Below, in pieces: positions 16,827-24,809 of a DNA stretch of 64,000 nt. Numbering within the stretch: the stretch's first letter is position 1; each line of letters opens with the position of its first letter. Made by a program: the position numbers and the translations under genes. The stretch covers positions 62,001 through 126,000 of the forward strand of contig CALEYL010000018.1 in assembly GCA_937926205.1 (NCBI GenBank), read 5' to 3'. The DNA is from an uncultured Saprospiraceae bacterium (lineage in GTDB: Bacteria > Bacteroidota > Bacteroidia > Chitinophagales > Saprospiraceae). The notes beneath the pieces were generated by a model, which made no database searches, had not been told where the DNA came from, and saw nothing but the letters and a program-made list of their open reading frames with translations.

Positions 16827-16854
16827 CCCTTCTGCGGTTCCTTGTTCGATATTC
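16827..16854. repeat. 28-bp dispersed repeat, copy 2
   Basis: Identical to 11053-11080 over 28 bases, and followed by further ttcgatattc-like words. Like copy 1, it lies between two convergent genes. Confidence 0.7.
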
Positions 16855-16928
16855 AGTATTCGATATTCAACAGCGTATAAGTCATACCAGGGGTGGCCCA
16901 TTTGCACCTTGCCTTTTAAAACAGCCTT

Positions 16929-17669
16929 CTACAGCCTGTTTTTATTGATGATTTCAAGCAGTTCGTCGCGGTAGTTTTTGCCGACAGGCAGGTGTTTGGC
17001 GACATTTTTTTCGATGACTTCTACCATGTTGCCAACAATGGCGTTGATTTTACTGATGTTGACAATATAAGACCGGTGTATCCGCTTGAACTGTGAGAGC
17101 GGCAATTTGTCTTCCAGACTTTTCATGGTCTGCAAGGTAATGATGCGGCCTTTGTCGGTGCGGATGATGACGTAGTCTTTCAGGCCCTCGATATACAGAA
17201 TTTCTTCAAAATTGACTTTCACCAATTTTTTATCCGCTTTCACAAAAATGAAATCGGTTTTGCCGTCAGCCTCATGGTGAGCAGCCGCTGCCGGTGATTT
17301 TTCCCGGTGCTGCAACTCCAGCTGATCCATCGCTTTATTAACAGCTTTCATGAAGCGTTCCATGGAAATGGGCTTCAGCATGTAGTCCAGTGCGTTCAAT
17401 TCAAAGCCTTCAATGGCGTAGTTGGAGTAGGCTGTGGTAAAAATGACCAGGGGCGGATTTTTTAATGCCTTGAGGAAATCAACTCCCGTAACCTGAGGCA
17501 TCTGAATGTCCAGAAACATGAGGTCTATATCGCCGTTTTTCAGCGCTTCATTGGCTTCAAAAGCATTGTTACACTTCTGAACTAAATTAAGCTCCGGCAT
17601 TTTTTCGATGTACGTTTCCAACACATCCTGTGCCAAAGGTTCATCGTCCACAATGATTACATTAATCAT
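16929..17669 (-). CDS. LytTR-type response regulator
   Basis: The 246-residue protein has a receiver domain with the DDEP acidic pair, phosphoacceptor Asp in DLMFLDIQMP, Thr in FTTAYSN and Lys in LKPI. A C-terminal LytTR DNA-binding domain follows (FIFVKADKKLVKVNFEEILYIEGLKDYVII, FKRIHRSYIVNISKI). It would be phosphorylated by the sensor kinase encoded 21 bases upstream on the same strand (17691-18740) and bind direct repeats near its target promoters. Target genes cannot be predicted from the window. Confidence 0.94.
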   Translation of the reverse strand: MINVIIVDDEPLAQDVLETYIEKMPELNLVQKCNNAFEANEALKNGDIDLMFLDIQMPQVTGVDFLKALKNPPLVIFTTAYSNYAIEGFELNALDYMLKPISMERFMKAVNKAMDQLELQHREKSPAAAAHHEADGKTDFIFVKADKKLVKVNFEEILYIEGLKDYVIIRTDKGRIITLQTMKSLEDKLPLSQFKRIHRSYIVNISKINAIVGNMVEVIEKNVAKHLPVGKNYRDELLEIINKNRL

Positions 17670-17690
17670 GATAACTGATTTTGATTGGTG

Positions 17691-18740
17691 TCAATTCAAG
17701 TTAATCTTCAAATTTACAACATAAGTATTAGGATTATCATCAATGTCCAGAGTATAATTTTCAGGATAGAGCAGATTCAACCGCCTGTGGACATTAACCA
17801 ATCCAATGCCGCCGCTTCTTCGCAAGTCCTGGGGCGGCAGAACATCCGGCTTGCTGTTTTCAATAAAAAAATAAACCGTATCGCTTTCCACTACCATCTG
17901 GATCATCACAAAACCCTTGGTAATGTGGTTGTTAAGGCCGTGTTTAAAACTGTTTTCCAGAAAAGGGATGAACATAAGGGGGGCAATTTTCTGCTCGCCG
18001 ATCAGCCCTTCCACTTCAAAGCGGATGTCCACTTTTTTGCCGTGGCGGAGGCGTTCCAGGTCCAGGTAATTTTGGATGTAGTTGACTTCTTTGCGCAGCG
18101 GCACCCTTTTTTCATTGCATTCATAAAGCATGTAACGCATCATTTCCGATAACTTCAAAACAATTTCAGGCGCCTGATCGGATTTTTTTAAGGTCAGCGC
18201 GTAGAGGTTGTTGAGGGTATTGAATAGAAAATGAGGATTAATCTGGGATTTGAGGAACCGAAGTTCCGATTGCATGGTTTGCGTTTCCAGTTCCTGTTTT
18301 TCTTTCAGTTGTTTAGACCAATCGGAAACTATTTTGACAATGGTGGAAGTGCCGGCTACCAGAAAAGAAATCAGAAAATAGAAATTCCGGCTTTCAACCA
18401 GAATTTGCTGCGCCGCCGGATGCCAGGTAAATTTCAGGTAGAAAACAATGACATTCAGCGGGGTAATGATGATGGTTGTGAGTATCAGCAATCCGCAATA
18501 AGTCAGGAACTTGTTTTTGGTCAGGTAATTGGGGATCAGGTAATACAGGTTGAAATAGACAATCAGGCAATAGAAAAAAACACGGATGATTTCGTTGCTC
18601 AGGGTGAACCAAAAGCCTTGTTCGATGCCTTCGATGAGGAGAAGTGCAATCAGGCAAAACAACCAAAAGAGCGAGTGGTACACCACCCGCTGCGTGATGA
18701 AGTTGTACAACCTGGCCCCTATATCTTTGCGAATGTCCAT
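17691..18740 (-). CDS. LytS-type sensor histidine kinase
   Basis: The 349-residue protein has four predicted membrane segments in its first ~150 residues with very short loops, so no large periplasmic sensor domain is present. A short coiled linker (SKQLKEKQELETQTMQSE) leads to the His_kinase domain with LKSQINPHFLFNTLNNLYAL, where the His is the phosphorylation site. It ends with an HATPase part with FLENSFKHGLNNH and GGIGLVNVHRRL. It pairs with the adjacent LytTR regulator, probably in one transcript. The signal is likely membrane- or ligand-based inside the bilayer, which is an inference. Confidence 0.93.
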   Translation of the reverse strand: MDIRKDIGARLYNFITQRVVYHSLFWLFCLIALLLIEGIEQGFWFTLSNEIIRVFFYCLIVYFNLYYLIPNYLTKNKFLTYCGLLILTTIIITPLNVIVFYLKFTWHPAAQQILVESRNFYFLISFLVAGTSTIVKIVSDWSKQLKEKQELETQTMQSELRFLKSQINPHFLFNTLNNLYALTLKKSDQAPEIVLKLSEMMRYMLYECNEKRVPLRKEVNYIQNYLDLERLRHGKKVDIRFEVEGLIGEQKIAPLMFIPFLENSFKHGLNNHITKGFVMIQMVVESDTVYFFIENSKPDVLPPQDLRRSGGIGLVNVHRRLNLLYPENYTLDIDDNPNTYVVNLKINLN

Positions 18741-19051
18741 TTATCTAACGCCAATGAATCCCGGTACACCTAATCAATTGCTGCAACAAGCCCCCAAAAT
18801 AGTAATTGCGCAAAGTAAATCAGATAATAATCGGATAAACGTTCTCAATTTTCTGACGGCGCCCTTTTTCGGGGGTACAATTGACAAATGTATGAGGGGA
18901 GATCGGTATCCATATTGACGAATCTTTGTAACTTTGCGGCCAATTTTTTCAGGCCTGTCAGTAGAAAAGGGCTCAGGACTGTTAAGCCTTGCTACGGATT
19001 TGCCGGCGCCGGGATTTCAATTGACAAACAACATTCAAACGAACGATAAAA
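18741..19051. other. Gene-free stretch of 311 bases between divergent kinase and pterin synthase genes
   Basis: I see no supportable gene here. It contains the divergent control regions for the sensor kinase (-) and the pterin synthase (+), including a TAACTTTG box at 18929-18936. No strong hairpin was recognised. Confidence 0.5.
18929..18936 (+). promoter_or_regulatory. Candidate -7 box (TAACTTTG) for the pterin synthase-folE unit
   Basis: Matches TANNTTTG. It lies 115 bases upstream of the 6-pyruvoyltetrahydropterin synthase-like gene, implying a long leader. A -33 TTG is not evident at the standard spacing. Confidence 0.4.
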
Positions 19052-19462
19052 ATGGTTTATCTGACGAGGCGGGAACGATTCAATGCCGCCCATAAACTTT
19101 GGGTTTATGCCTGGGATGAAGAAACGAACAGACAAGTGTTCGGGAAGTGCGCCAACCACAACTGGCACGGGCATAATTATGATCTTTTCGTAACGGTGAA
19201 AGGCACGCCCGATCCGGTTACCGGCTTCATCGTCGATGTAAAGGAATTGAGCAAACTCATCAAATCCACCATTATTGACAAGGTAGATCACTCCAATCTG
19301 AACCTGGATGTTGATTTTATTCCGGAAGGTATGCAACCAACGACAGAAAACCTGGTTATCCTTTTTTGGCAGCAGTTAGCGCCCCATCTTAAAAACTGCC
19401 AGCTCCATTGCATCCGTTTGTATGAAACGGAAAATATTTATGCCGAATATTTCGGCGAATAA
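19052..19462 (+). CDS. 6-pyruvoyltetrahydropterin synthase / 6-carboxytetrahydropterin synthase family
   Basis: The 136-residue protein has the T-fold family motifs: first zinc His in FNAAHKL, then FGKCANHNWHGHNY carrying the catalytic Cys and two more zinc His, VDHSNLNLDV with the Asp-His pair, PTTEN, and the pterin-anchoring Glu in LYETEN. The spacing FGKC-x4-5-HGHNY and the DPVTG and VYETDN-like ends resemble animal PTPS more than E. coli QueD (C-G-x-L-HGHS). It converts dihydroneopterin triphosphate, the FolE product. The folE gene starts about 50 bases downstream, so the two probably act in sequence. The exact product (6-pyruvoyl- or 6-carboxy-tetrahydropterin) is not certain. Confidence 0.88.
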   Translation: MVYLTRRERFNAAHKLWVYAWDEETNRQVFGKCANHNWHGHNYDLFVTVKGTPDPVTGFIVDVKELSKLIKSTIIDKVDHSNLNLDVDFIPEGMQPTTENLVILFWQQLAPHLKNCQLHCIRLYETENIYAEYFGE

Positions 19463-19513
19463 CCGGGAAGCCTGCCTGGGGTGTCTTACGGCAATCAGGG
19501 CAGCATAACCTGC

Positions 19514-20125
19514 ATGAAAAATATGTTTATGTCTGAGGATAAAAAAAACATGGGCGATGAGTCGGTCCTCCGGTCGATGATTCAGAGCTATCACAACATC
19601 CTCGAAGGTATTGGAGAGGACGTTGAGCGGGAAGGATTGGTAAAAACCCCGGAACGTGCCGGTAAAGCAATGCGCTATCTGACCAAAGGATACGGGGAAG
19701 ATGCAGAAGCCATTCTGAAATCGGCGATGTTTAAGGAAGATTACAGCGAAATGGTTGTGGTGAAAAACATTGAGTTGTATTCTCTTTGCGAACACCACCT
19801 GCTGCCGTTTTTTGGCCAGGCTCATGTTGCTTATATTCCGAACGGGTATATCGTAGGACTCAGCAAAATTCCGCGGGTCATCGACGTTTTTGCCCGGCGT
19901 TTACAGGTTCAGGAGCGCCTGACCGATCAGATTTTGCACTGCATTCAAAATACCCTCAACCCGCTTGGCGTGGCTGTCGTCATCGAAGCGAGCCACATGT
20001 GTATGATGATGCGGGGCGTGCAGAAGCAGAACTCACTCACCACCACCTCGGCATTTACCGGAGAATTTCAAAGGGTTGAAACCCGCAGTGAATTTCTGGC
20101 GCTGATCGGCTCCAAACTCCATTGA
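19514..20125 (+). CDS. folE: GTP cyclohydrolase I FolE
   Basis: This enzyme makes 7,8-dihydroneopterin triphosphate from GTP, the first step to folate and other pterins. The sequence holds the family motifs EGLVKTPERAGKAM, SLCEHHLLPFFGQAHVAYIPNG (zinc Cys and His), VGLSKIPR, VFARRLQVQERLT and EASHMCMMMRGVQK (second zinc Cys). The start is uncertain. Met codons at 19514, 19523, 19529 and 19550 all precede the conserved part; the 19481 start would add a poor N-terminus. It lies directly downstream of the pterin synthase gene and 37 bases upstream of fabD. Confidence 0.95.
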   Translation: MKNMFMSEDKKNMGDESVLRSMIQSYHNILEGIGEDVEREGLVKTPERAGKAMRYLTKGYGEDAEAILKSAMFKEDYSEMVVVKNIELYSLCEHHLLPFFGQAHVAYIPNGYIVGLSKIPRVIDVFARRLQVQERLTDQILHCIQNTLNPLGVAVVIEASHMCMMMRGVQKQNSLTTTSAFTGEFQRVETRSEFLALIGSKLH

Positions 20126-20132
20126 CGAAAAA

Positions 20133-20160
20133 AACAACGAACAACGAACAACGAACAACA
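20133..20160 (+). repeat. Four 7-bp tandem repeats upstream of fabD
   Basis: Four consecutive copies of aacaacg (the last ends in a instead of g) occupy 20133-20160, ending two bases before the fabD ATG at 20163. The array fills most of the 37-base gap between folE and fabD and is A-rich, as Bacteroidota ribosome-recruitment regions tend to be. Confidence 0.9.
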
Positions 20161-20162
20161 AT

Positions 20163-21044
20163 ATGAAAGCTTATATTTTCCCGGGCCAGGGCGCCCAGTT
20201 TCCCGGTATGGGCATAGATCTTTACGAAAGTTCAGAGCAGGCGCGTATCCTTTTTGAAAGGGCAAACGAAATTCTGGGTTTCCGCATCACAGATGTGATG
20301 TTCGAAGGTACGGAAGAAGACCTGCGTCAGACTAAAATTACGCAGCCGGCTATTTTTATCCATTCCAGCATCGTAGCCCAGCTTGCCGGTGACGCCTTTC
20401 AACCGGATATGGTCGCAGGCCATTCGCTGGGTGAGTTTTCAGCGCTGGTAGCTGCAGGTGCATTGTCTTTTGAGGACGGCCTCCGCCTCGTACAACAACG
20501 GGCTCTGGCCATGCAAAAAGCCTGTGAAGCCGTAGAAGGCACGATGGCTGCCATTCTGGGCCTTGAAGACGAGGTGGTGGAACAGGTATGTATGGGCATC
20601 ACCGGTGAAGTGGTGGTTCCTGCAAACTACAACTGCCCCGGACAACTTGTGATTTCAGGCAGTGTGCCCGGCATCGATCTGGCCATTGAAAAACTGACAG
20701 CGGCAGGCGCCCTGCGCGCGATGAAACTCGCCGTTGGAGGCGCTTTCCACTCTCCGCTGATGCAGCCTGCGCAGGACGAACTGCGTGCTGCCATTGAACG
20801 CACCACATTTGCCACGCCGGTTTGTCCGGTCTACCAAAACGTACATGCTCAGGCGGAAACAGCGCCGGAAAAGATCAGCCAAAACCTGGTTGCGCAACTC
20901 ACCGCGCCGGTGCGCTGGACGCAAACCATGCAAAATATGATTCGCGACGGCGTGACGGAATTTATCGAAGTTGGCGGAAACGGGAAAGTGCTGCAGGGGC
21001 TGGTGAAAAAAATCGACCGCAAATTCCCTACATCCGTACTTTGA
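20163..21044 (+). CDS. fabD: Malonyl-CoA:ACP transacylase FabD
   Basis: The 293-residue protein transfers malonyl groups from CoA to acyl carrier protein for fatty acid synthesis. Its motifs are clear: FPGQGAQFPGMG near the N-terminus (oxyanion Gln), the nucleophile S88 in MVAGHSLGEFSAL, the conserved Arg in QQRALAMQKAC, and the catalytic His in VGGAFHSPLM. The C-terminus holds the family GGNGKVLQGLVKKI. Length is normal. Other fab genes are absent here. The start is preceded by a 7-bp repeat array. Confidence 0.96.
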   Translation: MKAYIFPGQGAQFPGMGIDLYESSEQARILFERANEILGFRITDVMFEGTEEDLRQTKITQPAIFIHSSIVAQLAGDAFQPDMVAGHSLGEFSALVAAGALSFEDGLRLVQQRALAMQKACEAVEGTMAAILGLEDEVVEQVCMGITGEVVVPANYNCPGQLVISGSVPGIDLAIEKLTAAGALRAMKLAVGGAFHSPLMQPAQDELRAAIERTTFATPVCPVYQNVHAQAETAPEKISQNLVAQLTAPVRWTQTMQNMIRDGVTEFIEVGGNGKVLQGLVKKIDRKFPTSVL

Positions 21045-21171
21045 AAGACCTCTCTTGCTGAAACTGTTTGTAAAAGTTGACTTTCTGATTTTTTGAACGG
21101 ATATTTACGCTCTTCGAGTCCTTTAATTCGCGACCCGAAGCGCACCTTTTACAGCAACGTGGAGAAGAAAA

Positions 21172-21729
21172 ATGGTCAGATCAGAAGTTAAAAGTGGAAA
21201 AGTACTGCTCGCAGAGCCATTCATGATGGATCCGAACTTTCGGCGCTCAGCAATTCTGTTGTGCGAACACAACAATGAAAGCAGCATCGGATTCATCATG
21301 AACAAGCCCCTCGACGTGCGCATCGATGAAATTATTGAGGGATTCCCGGAATTTGAATCAACCGTGCTGTTTGGCGGACCCGTACAAACGGATACCATTC
21401 ACTACATCCACAATGCCGGCAATTTGCTCGAAGGCAGCCGCCGCATTGTGGATGGCGTTTATTGGGGCGGCGATTTCGAAAAACTTAAATTTCTCATCCA
21501 GACACAGCTCATCCAACCGGATAACATTCGCTTTTTTGTCGGCTATTCCGGCTGGACGGAAGGACAACTTACCGACGAAATGACCTATGGCTCCTGGCTC
21601 CTTGCCGATATGGATGCCAATTACCTGTTTAAAACCCGCCCCGACCACCTCTGGCGACAGGCTATGACCCACAAAGGGGATACTTTTGCCATTATTGCCG
21701 GCATTCCGGAGCAATTGATCTGGAATTAA
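21172..21729 (+). CDS. YqgE/AlgH-family protein
   Basis: The 185-residue protein matches the YqgE/AlgH family (UPF0301) over its length: GKVLLAEPFMMDPNFRRSAILLCEHN at the N-terminus, GFIMNKPL, VLFGGPVQTDTIHYIHN, and the C-terminal FVGYSGWTEGQLTDEMTYGSWLLADMD with HKGDTFAIIAGIPEQLIWN. The family has a known structure but no established biochemical function. AlgH was linked to alginate regulation in Pseudomonas, which should not be carried over. It sits alone between fabD and the surface protein cluster. Confidence 0.92.
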   Translation: MVRSEVKSGKVLLAEPFMMDPNFRRSAILLCEHNNESSIGFIMNKPLDVRIDEIIEGFPEFESTVLFGGPVQTDTIHYIHNAGNLLEGSRRIVDGVYWGGDFEKLKFLIQTQLIQPDNIRFFVGYSGWTEGQLTDEMTYGSWLLADMDANYLFKTRPDHLWRQAMTHKGDTFAIIAGIPEQLIWN

Positions 21730-21956
21730 TGGATATTTTAGCGACGATGGCTAATTCTCAAGGCTTGCCTTGCTTCCTGTAATTCAATCATATACAAGAC
21801 TGAGCGGTACCATTCCTTCCATTTTATTCATGAAAACAGAGCCTTTGAGTAATTAACAATGCCCCGCCTTGTTTGCTTCAAAAATAAGCGTATTTTTATC
21901 CCCCGAATATTTCCTGATAATACCTTCTTGTTAAACACTCAAAACCGAGAATTCCT

Positions 21957-24533
21957 ATGAACATTTGTTTACGAAACGCTTCTGCCGTGCAGAGCGCCGG
22001 GACGCTCCATATGGGCAGCTCGCCCCGCCGGTCTTTTCAATTTTTTCTTTCCCTGGTGTCCTTGCTGGCACTCCTTCCCGCAATTGGCAACGTTTCCGCT
22101 CAAACCACCTATACCTGGAATCAGGCCGGAGACGGAAGCTGGACAGTAGCCACCAACTGGACCCCAACCCGAACCACTGCGGCTAATTCTGATATCATGG
22201 TCATCAACAATGGCAATACGTTTACCATCACCGACGTGCCTGGACAGACTATCGGTCGCCTGTTGATTCAGAACAATACTGACGTAACCTTATCAGCATC
22301 GGGCGGCACCCAGACTTTGTCAATAGGGAATGGCTCAGGCGATGACCTCGTCCTCGAAAATGGCTCTACACTGTCCACCGATCCTTCGCTGGAAAGGATA
22401 ACCATGATTGCCAATTCTACCGCAGACATTAGCGGAACGTTTGAAAATCATTCTATTTTTCGACTGGCATTGGCGAATGTAGTAGCAACAGTACATGCAG
22501 GGGGTAGGCTTGTTCTATCTAATAATGGAAGCGTTACCGGCGCCACGGCTGCCAAGCTGGTTTTTGCAGCAGGCAGCACTTACGAACATGCGCGAAACGG
22601 CGGCACCGTACCCACGGCGACCTGGGATGTTGCTTCTACCTGCCTCATTTCGGGCTTTACAGCCAGTTCCGTTTCAGGGCTGAACCAGACTTTTGGCAAC
22701 TTTGTCTGGAATTGTCCCGCCCAAACCGGCAACCAGGCATTTCCTGCGACTACCATTGCCGGAAATTTTGAAATCATCAGCACCGGTAACGATCCGGATG
22801 CCGGCACGGAGGAATTGCGTATGAACCAGGCAACGCTGAGTGTTGGCGGCAACTTTTTGCAGTCGGGCGGCGATTTCCGGGTTTCCAACGGCGGCAACAG
22901 CCGGACCCTGTCCATCGCGGGCGATTTTTCCCTGAGCGGTGGCACCCTGCTGATCAATCAGGGGAATAATGTCAGCAACGGACTCATTGAAGTGCAGGGC
23001 GATTTTTCCCTGACCGGAACCGGTATTTTAACGGAGTCCAATGTCAATGCTGCCGGAACGGGCGGCGTCATTTTTAACGGCGCCGCCGATCAGAAGTATA
23101 CTTCAGGCGGAACGGTCATCGGGCCGGTTAACTTTACCGTTAACTCAGGCTCCATCCTGCAAATGGGCGCCGACGACACCGTGGTTTCGGGTTCAGGTAC
23201 CTTTACCCTGTCTTCCGGAGCGACCCTGGGCATTACTTCGCCGGATGGCATCGACGCTTCCGATCCGATGGGGAATATTCAAACCGCCAGCCGGATTTTT
23301 GCCAACGACGCTTCCTACCGCTACAATGGCAGCGTGGCACAACAAACCGGCGACGGCCTTCCAACCAGCATTAGCAACCTCCTGCTTGACAACGCCAGCG
23401 GAGTCACGTTAACCCAATCCCTACAGATCAATGGCGTCCTTACTTTCAGCAACGGCATACTGACCAGCACCACCACCGAATTGCTGCTGATCTCTGACGG
23501 CGGCACTGTTTCCGGCGCTTCCGGAATGTCTTTTGTCAGTGGCCCCGTGGAAAAAACCGGCGCTACGGCATTCGTTTTTCCGGTTGGCAAAGGCGGCATT
23601 TTTGCGCCCATTCAGGTTTCGGCTTCCAGTGACATGATGAGCAATACGTTCCTGGCAGAATATTTCAACGGCAACCCGATTGCGGATGTCGGCGCTGACC
23701 TGGAACCCGGTATGGTAGAAGAAATTCTCAACAATGGCTACTGGGACCTGGCTAAAATATCCGGCCCGGTAACATCAGCCATCAATGTCACCCTGTTCTT
23801 TGCCGGTAATGGCGTGGCCGCTATGGGCGACGTATCCAATCTGATTGTCGCGCATTTCGAAGGAGGCATGTGGACCACCGCAGGCGGCACGCCAATGGGC
23901 GACCCGATGACGGGCGGGGAGGTTACCTCCGGACTGGTGAGCAGTTTCAGCTTCTTTACGCTGGGTTCAACCATGGCCATGAATGCCCTGCCCGTAGAGC
24001 TGGCGGCATTTACTGCCACAGCCAAAGGCCAAACGGTGCAATTGGACTGGCGCACGGTCAGCGAACTCAACAACGCTTTTTTTGACATCGAACGCAGTGC
24101 CAATGGCCGCGATTTTGAGCGCATCGGAAAAGTAGCGGGTGCAGGCACCAGTCTCGCTGCGATTGATTACGCATTCCTTGATGAAACTCCTTTGAAAGGC
24201 TGGAATTACTACCGCCTGCGCCAGGAGGATTTTGACGGGACTTTTTCTTATTCAGACGTTCAGGCTGTCCGGCTGGAAAACAGCAACACGGACATCCGTC
24301 TGGAAGTATTTCCCAATCCGACCAGCAGCTTCCTGAACCTGAAAACGGATGGACTGCTTGCGCCGGGCGATTTGCTGGAGATTTTTGACCAAACGGGCCG
24401 CAAGATGCGCCGTTTTAATGCCGCTGAGGCCCTGAATGCGCCACTTGATGTTTCACAACTGCCGGCCGGCGTTTACTTTATCCGGCTGCAATCGGCCACG
24501 GGCAGGGTGCAGGCTTCCTTTGTGAAGCAATAG
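21957..24533 (+). CDS. T9SS-secreted surface protein, tandem paralogue 1
   Basis: The 858-residue protein has a signal peptide (core FFLSLVSLLALLPAIG, cleavage near VSA-Q) after a longish N-region; a start at 22011 would trim 18 residues. The mature part is rich in G, T, N and S with repeated short strands such as SVGGNFLQSGGDF and SIAGDFSLSGGTL, which suggests a beta-helix. A module of about 55 residues (STYEHARNGGTVPTATW to WNCPAQTGNQ) recurs in the two following genes. A VFPVGKG-type segment comes next, then the module LPVELAAFTATAKGQTVQLDW, FDIERSANGRDFERIG, NYYRLRQEDFDG, and a type A T9SS signal (VFPNPTSSFLNL to VYFIRLQ, ending FVKQ). It is probably a cell-surface adhesin or matrix protein, which is an inference. 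The last 552 nt are shared with the neighbours. Confidence 0.85.
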   Translation: MNICLRNASAVQSAGTLHMGSSPRRSFQFFLSLVSLLALLPAIGNVSAQTTYTWNQAGDGSWTVATNWTPTRTTAANSDIMVINNGNTFTITDVPGQTIGRLLIQNNTDVTLSASGGTQTLSIGNGSGDDLVLENGSTLSTDPSLERITMIANSTADISGTFENHSIFRLALANVVATVHAGGRLVLSNNGSVTGATAAKLVFAAGSTYEHARNGGTVPTATWDVASTCLISGFTASSVSGLNQTFGNFVWNCPAQTGNQAFPATTIAGNFEIISTGNDPDAGTEELRMNQATLSVGGNFLQSGGDFRVSNGGNSRTLSIAGDFSLSGGTLLINQGNNVSNGLIEVQGDFSLTGTGILTESNVNAAGTGGVIFNGAADQKYTSGGTVIGPVNFTVNSGSILQMGADDTVVSGSGTFTLSSGATLGITSPDGIDASDPMGNIQTASRIFANDASYRYNGSVAQQTGDGLPTSISNLLLDNASGVTLTQSLQINGVLTFSNGILTSTTTELLLISDGGTVSGASGMSFVSGPVEKTGATAFVFPVGKGGIFAPIQVSASSDMMSNTFLAEYFNGNPIADVGADLEPGMVEEILNNGYWDLAKISGPVTSAINVTLFFAGNGVAAMGDVSNLIVAHFEGGMWTTAGGTPMGDPMTGGEVTSGLVSSFSFFTLGSTMAMNALPVELAAFTATAKGQTVQLDWRTVSELNNAFFDIERSANGRDFERIGKVAGAGTSLAAIDYAFLDETPLKGWNYYRLRQEDFDGTFSYSDVQAVRLENSNTDIRLEVFPNPTSSFLNLKTDGLLAPGDLLEIFDQTGRKMRRFNAAEALNAPLDVSQLPAGVYFIRLQSATGRVQASFVKQ
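23982..24533 (+). repeat. 552-nt C-terminal cassette, copy 1
   Basis: From the N-A-L-P codons to the stop, this segment is exactly 552 nt, the same length as the matching segments at 28029-28580 and 30474-31025. All three are visibly homologous at the DNA level. Copy 1 is the most diverged of the three. It encodes the fibronectin-like domain plus T9SS signal. Confidence 0.85.
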
Positions 24534-24571
24534 GCGTCAGGCCTGTAATGGCGAATAAATTCACCGCTACA

Positions 24572-24605
24572 CAATCGCCTCGCAGCTCCAACTGCGGGGC
24601 GATTG
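24572..24605 (+). terminator. Hairpin terminator after surface protein paralogue 1
   Basis: A 14-bp stem with a single T-G wobble (24572-24585 with 24592-24605) and a 6-base loop follows the stop codon by 38 bases. It shares the atcgcc/ggcgat core with the hairpin after paralogue 2. Confidence 0.75.
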
Positions 24606-24809
24606 GCGTTTAGCACCATCCGGAACAGCAGTTCCGCTTTCAAAGTCAAGCGGCTTTCAAACCAGCCATTTACCTGTTAAACAAGTACTTAATCCATTGT
24701 TTTTCTACCCAAAATCCTCCTAAAACTTCATAAAATCAGATAATTGCGATATTTTTACCCATTCTTTTGAAAAAAACAACGTTTTTCACACCCTATAATT
24801 TGTATTCCT

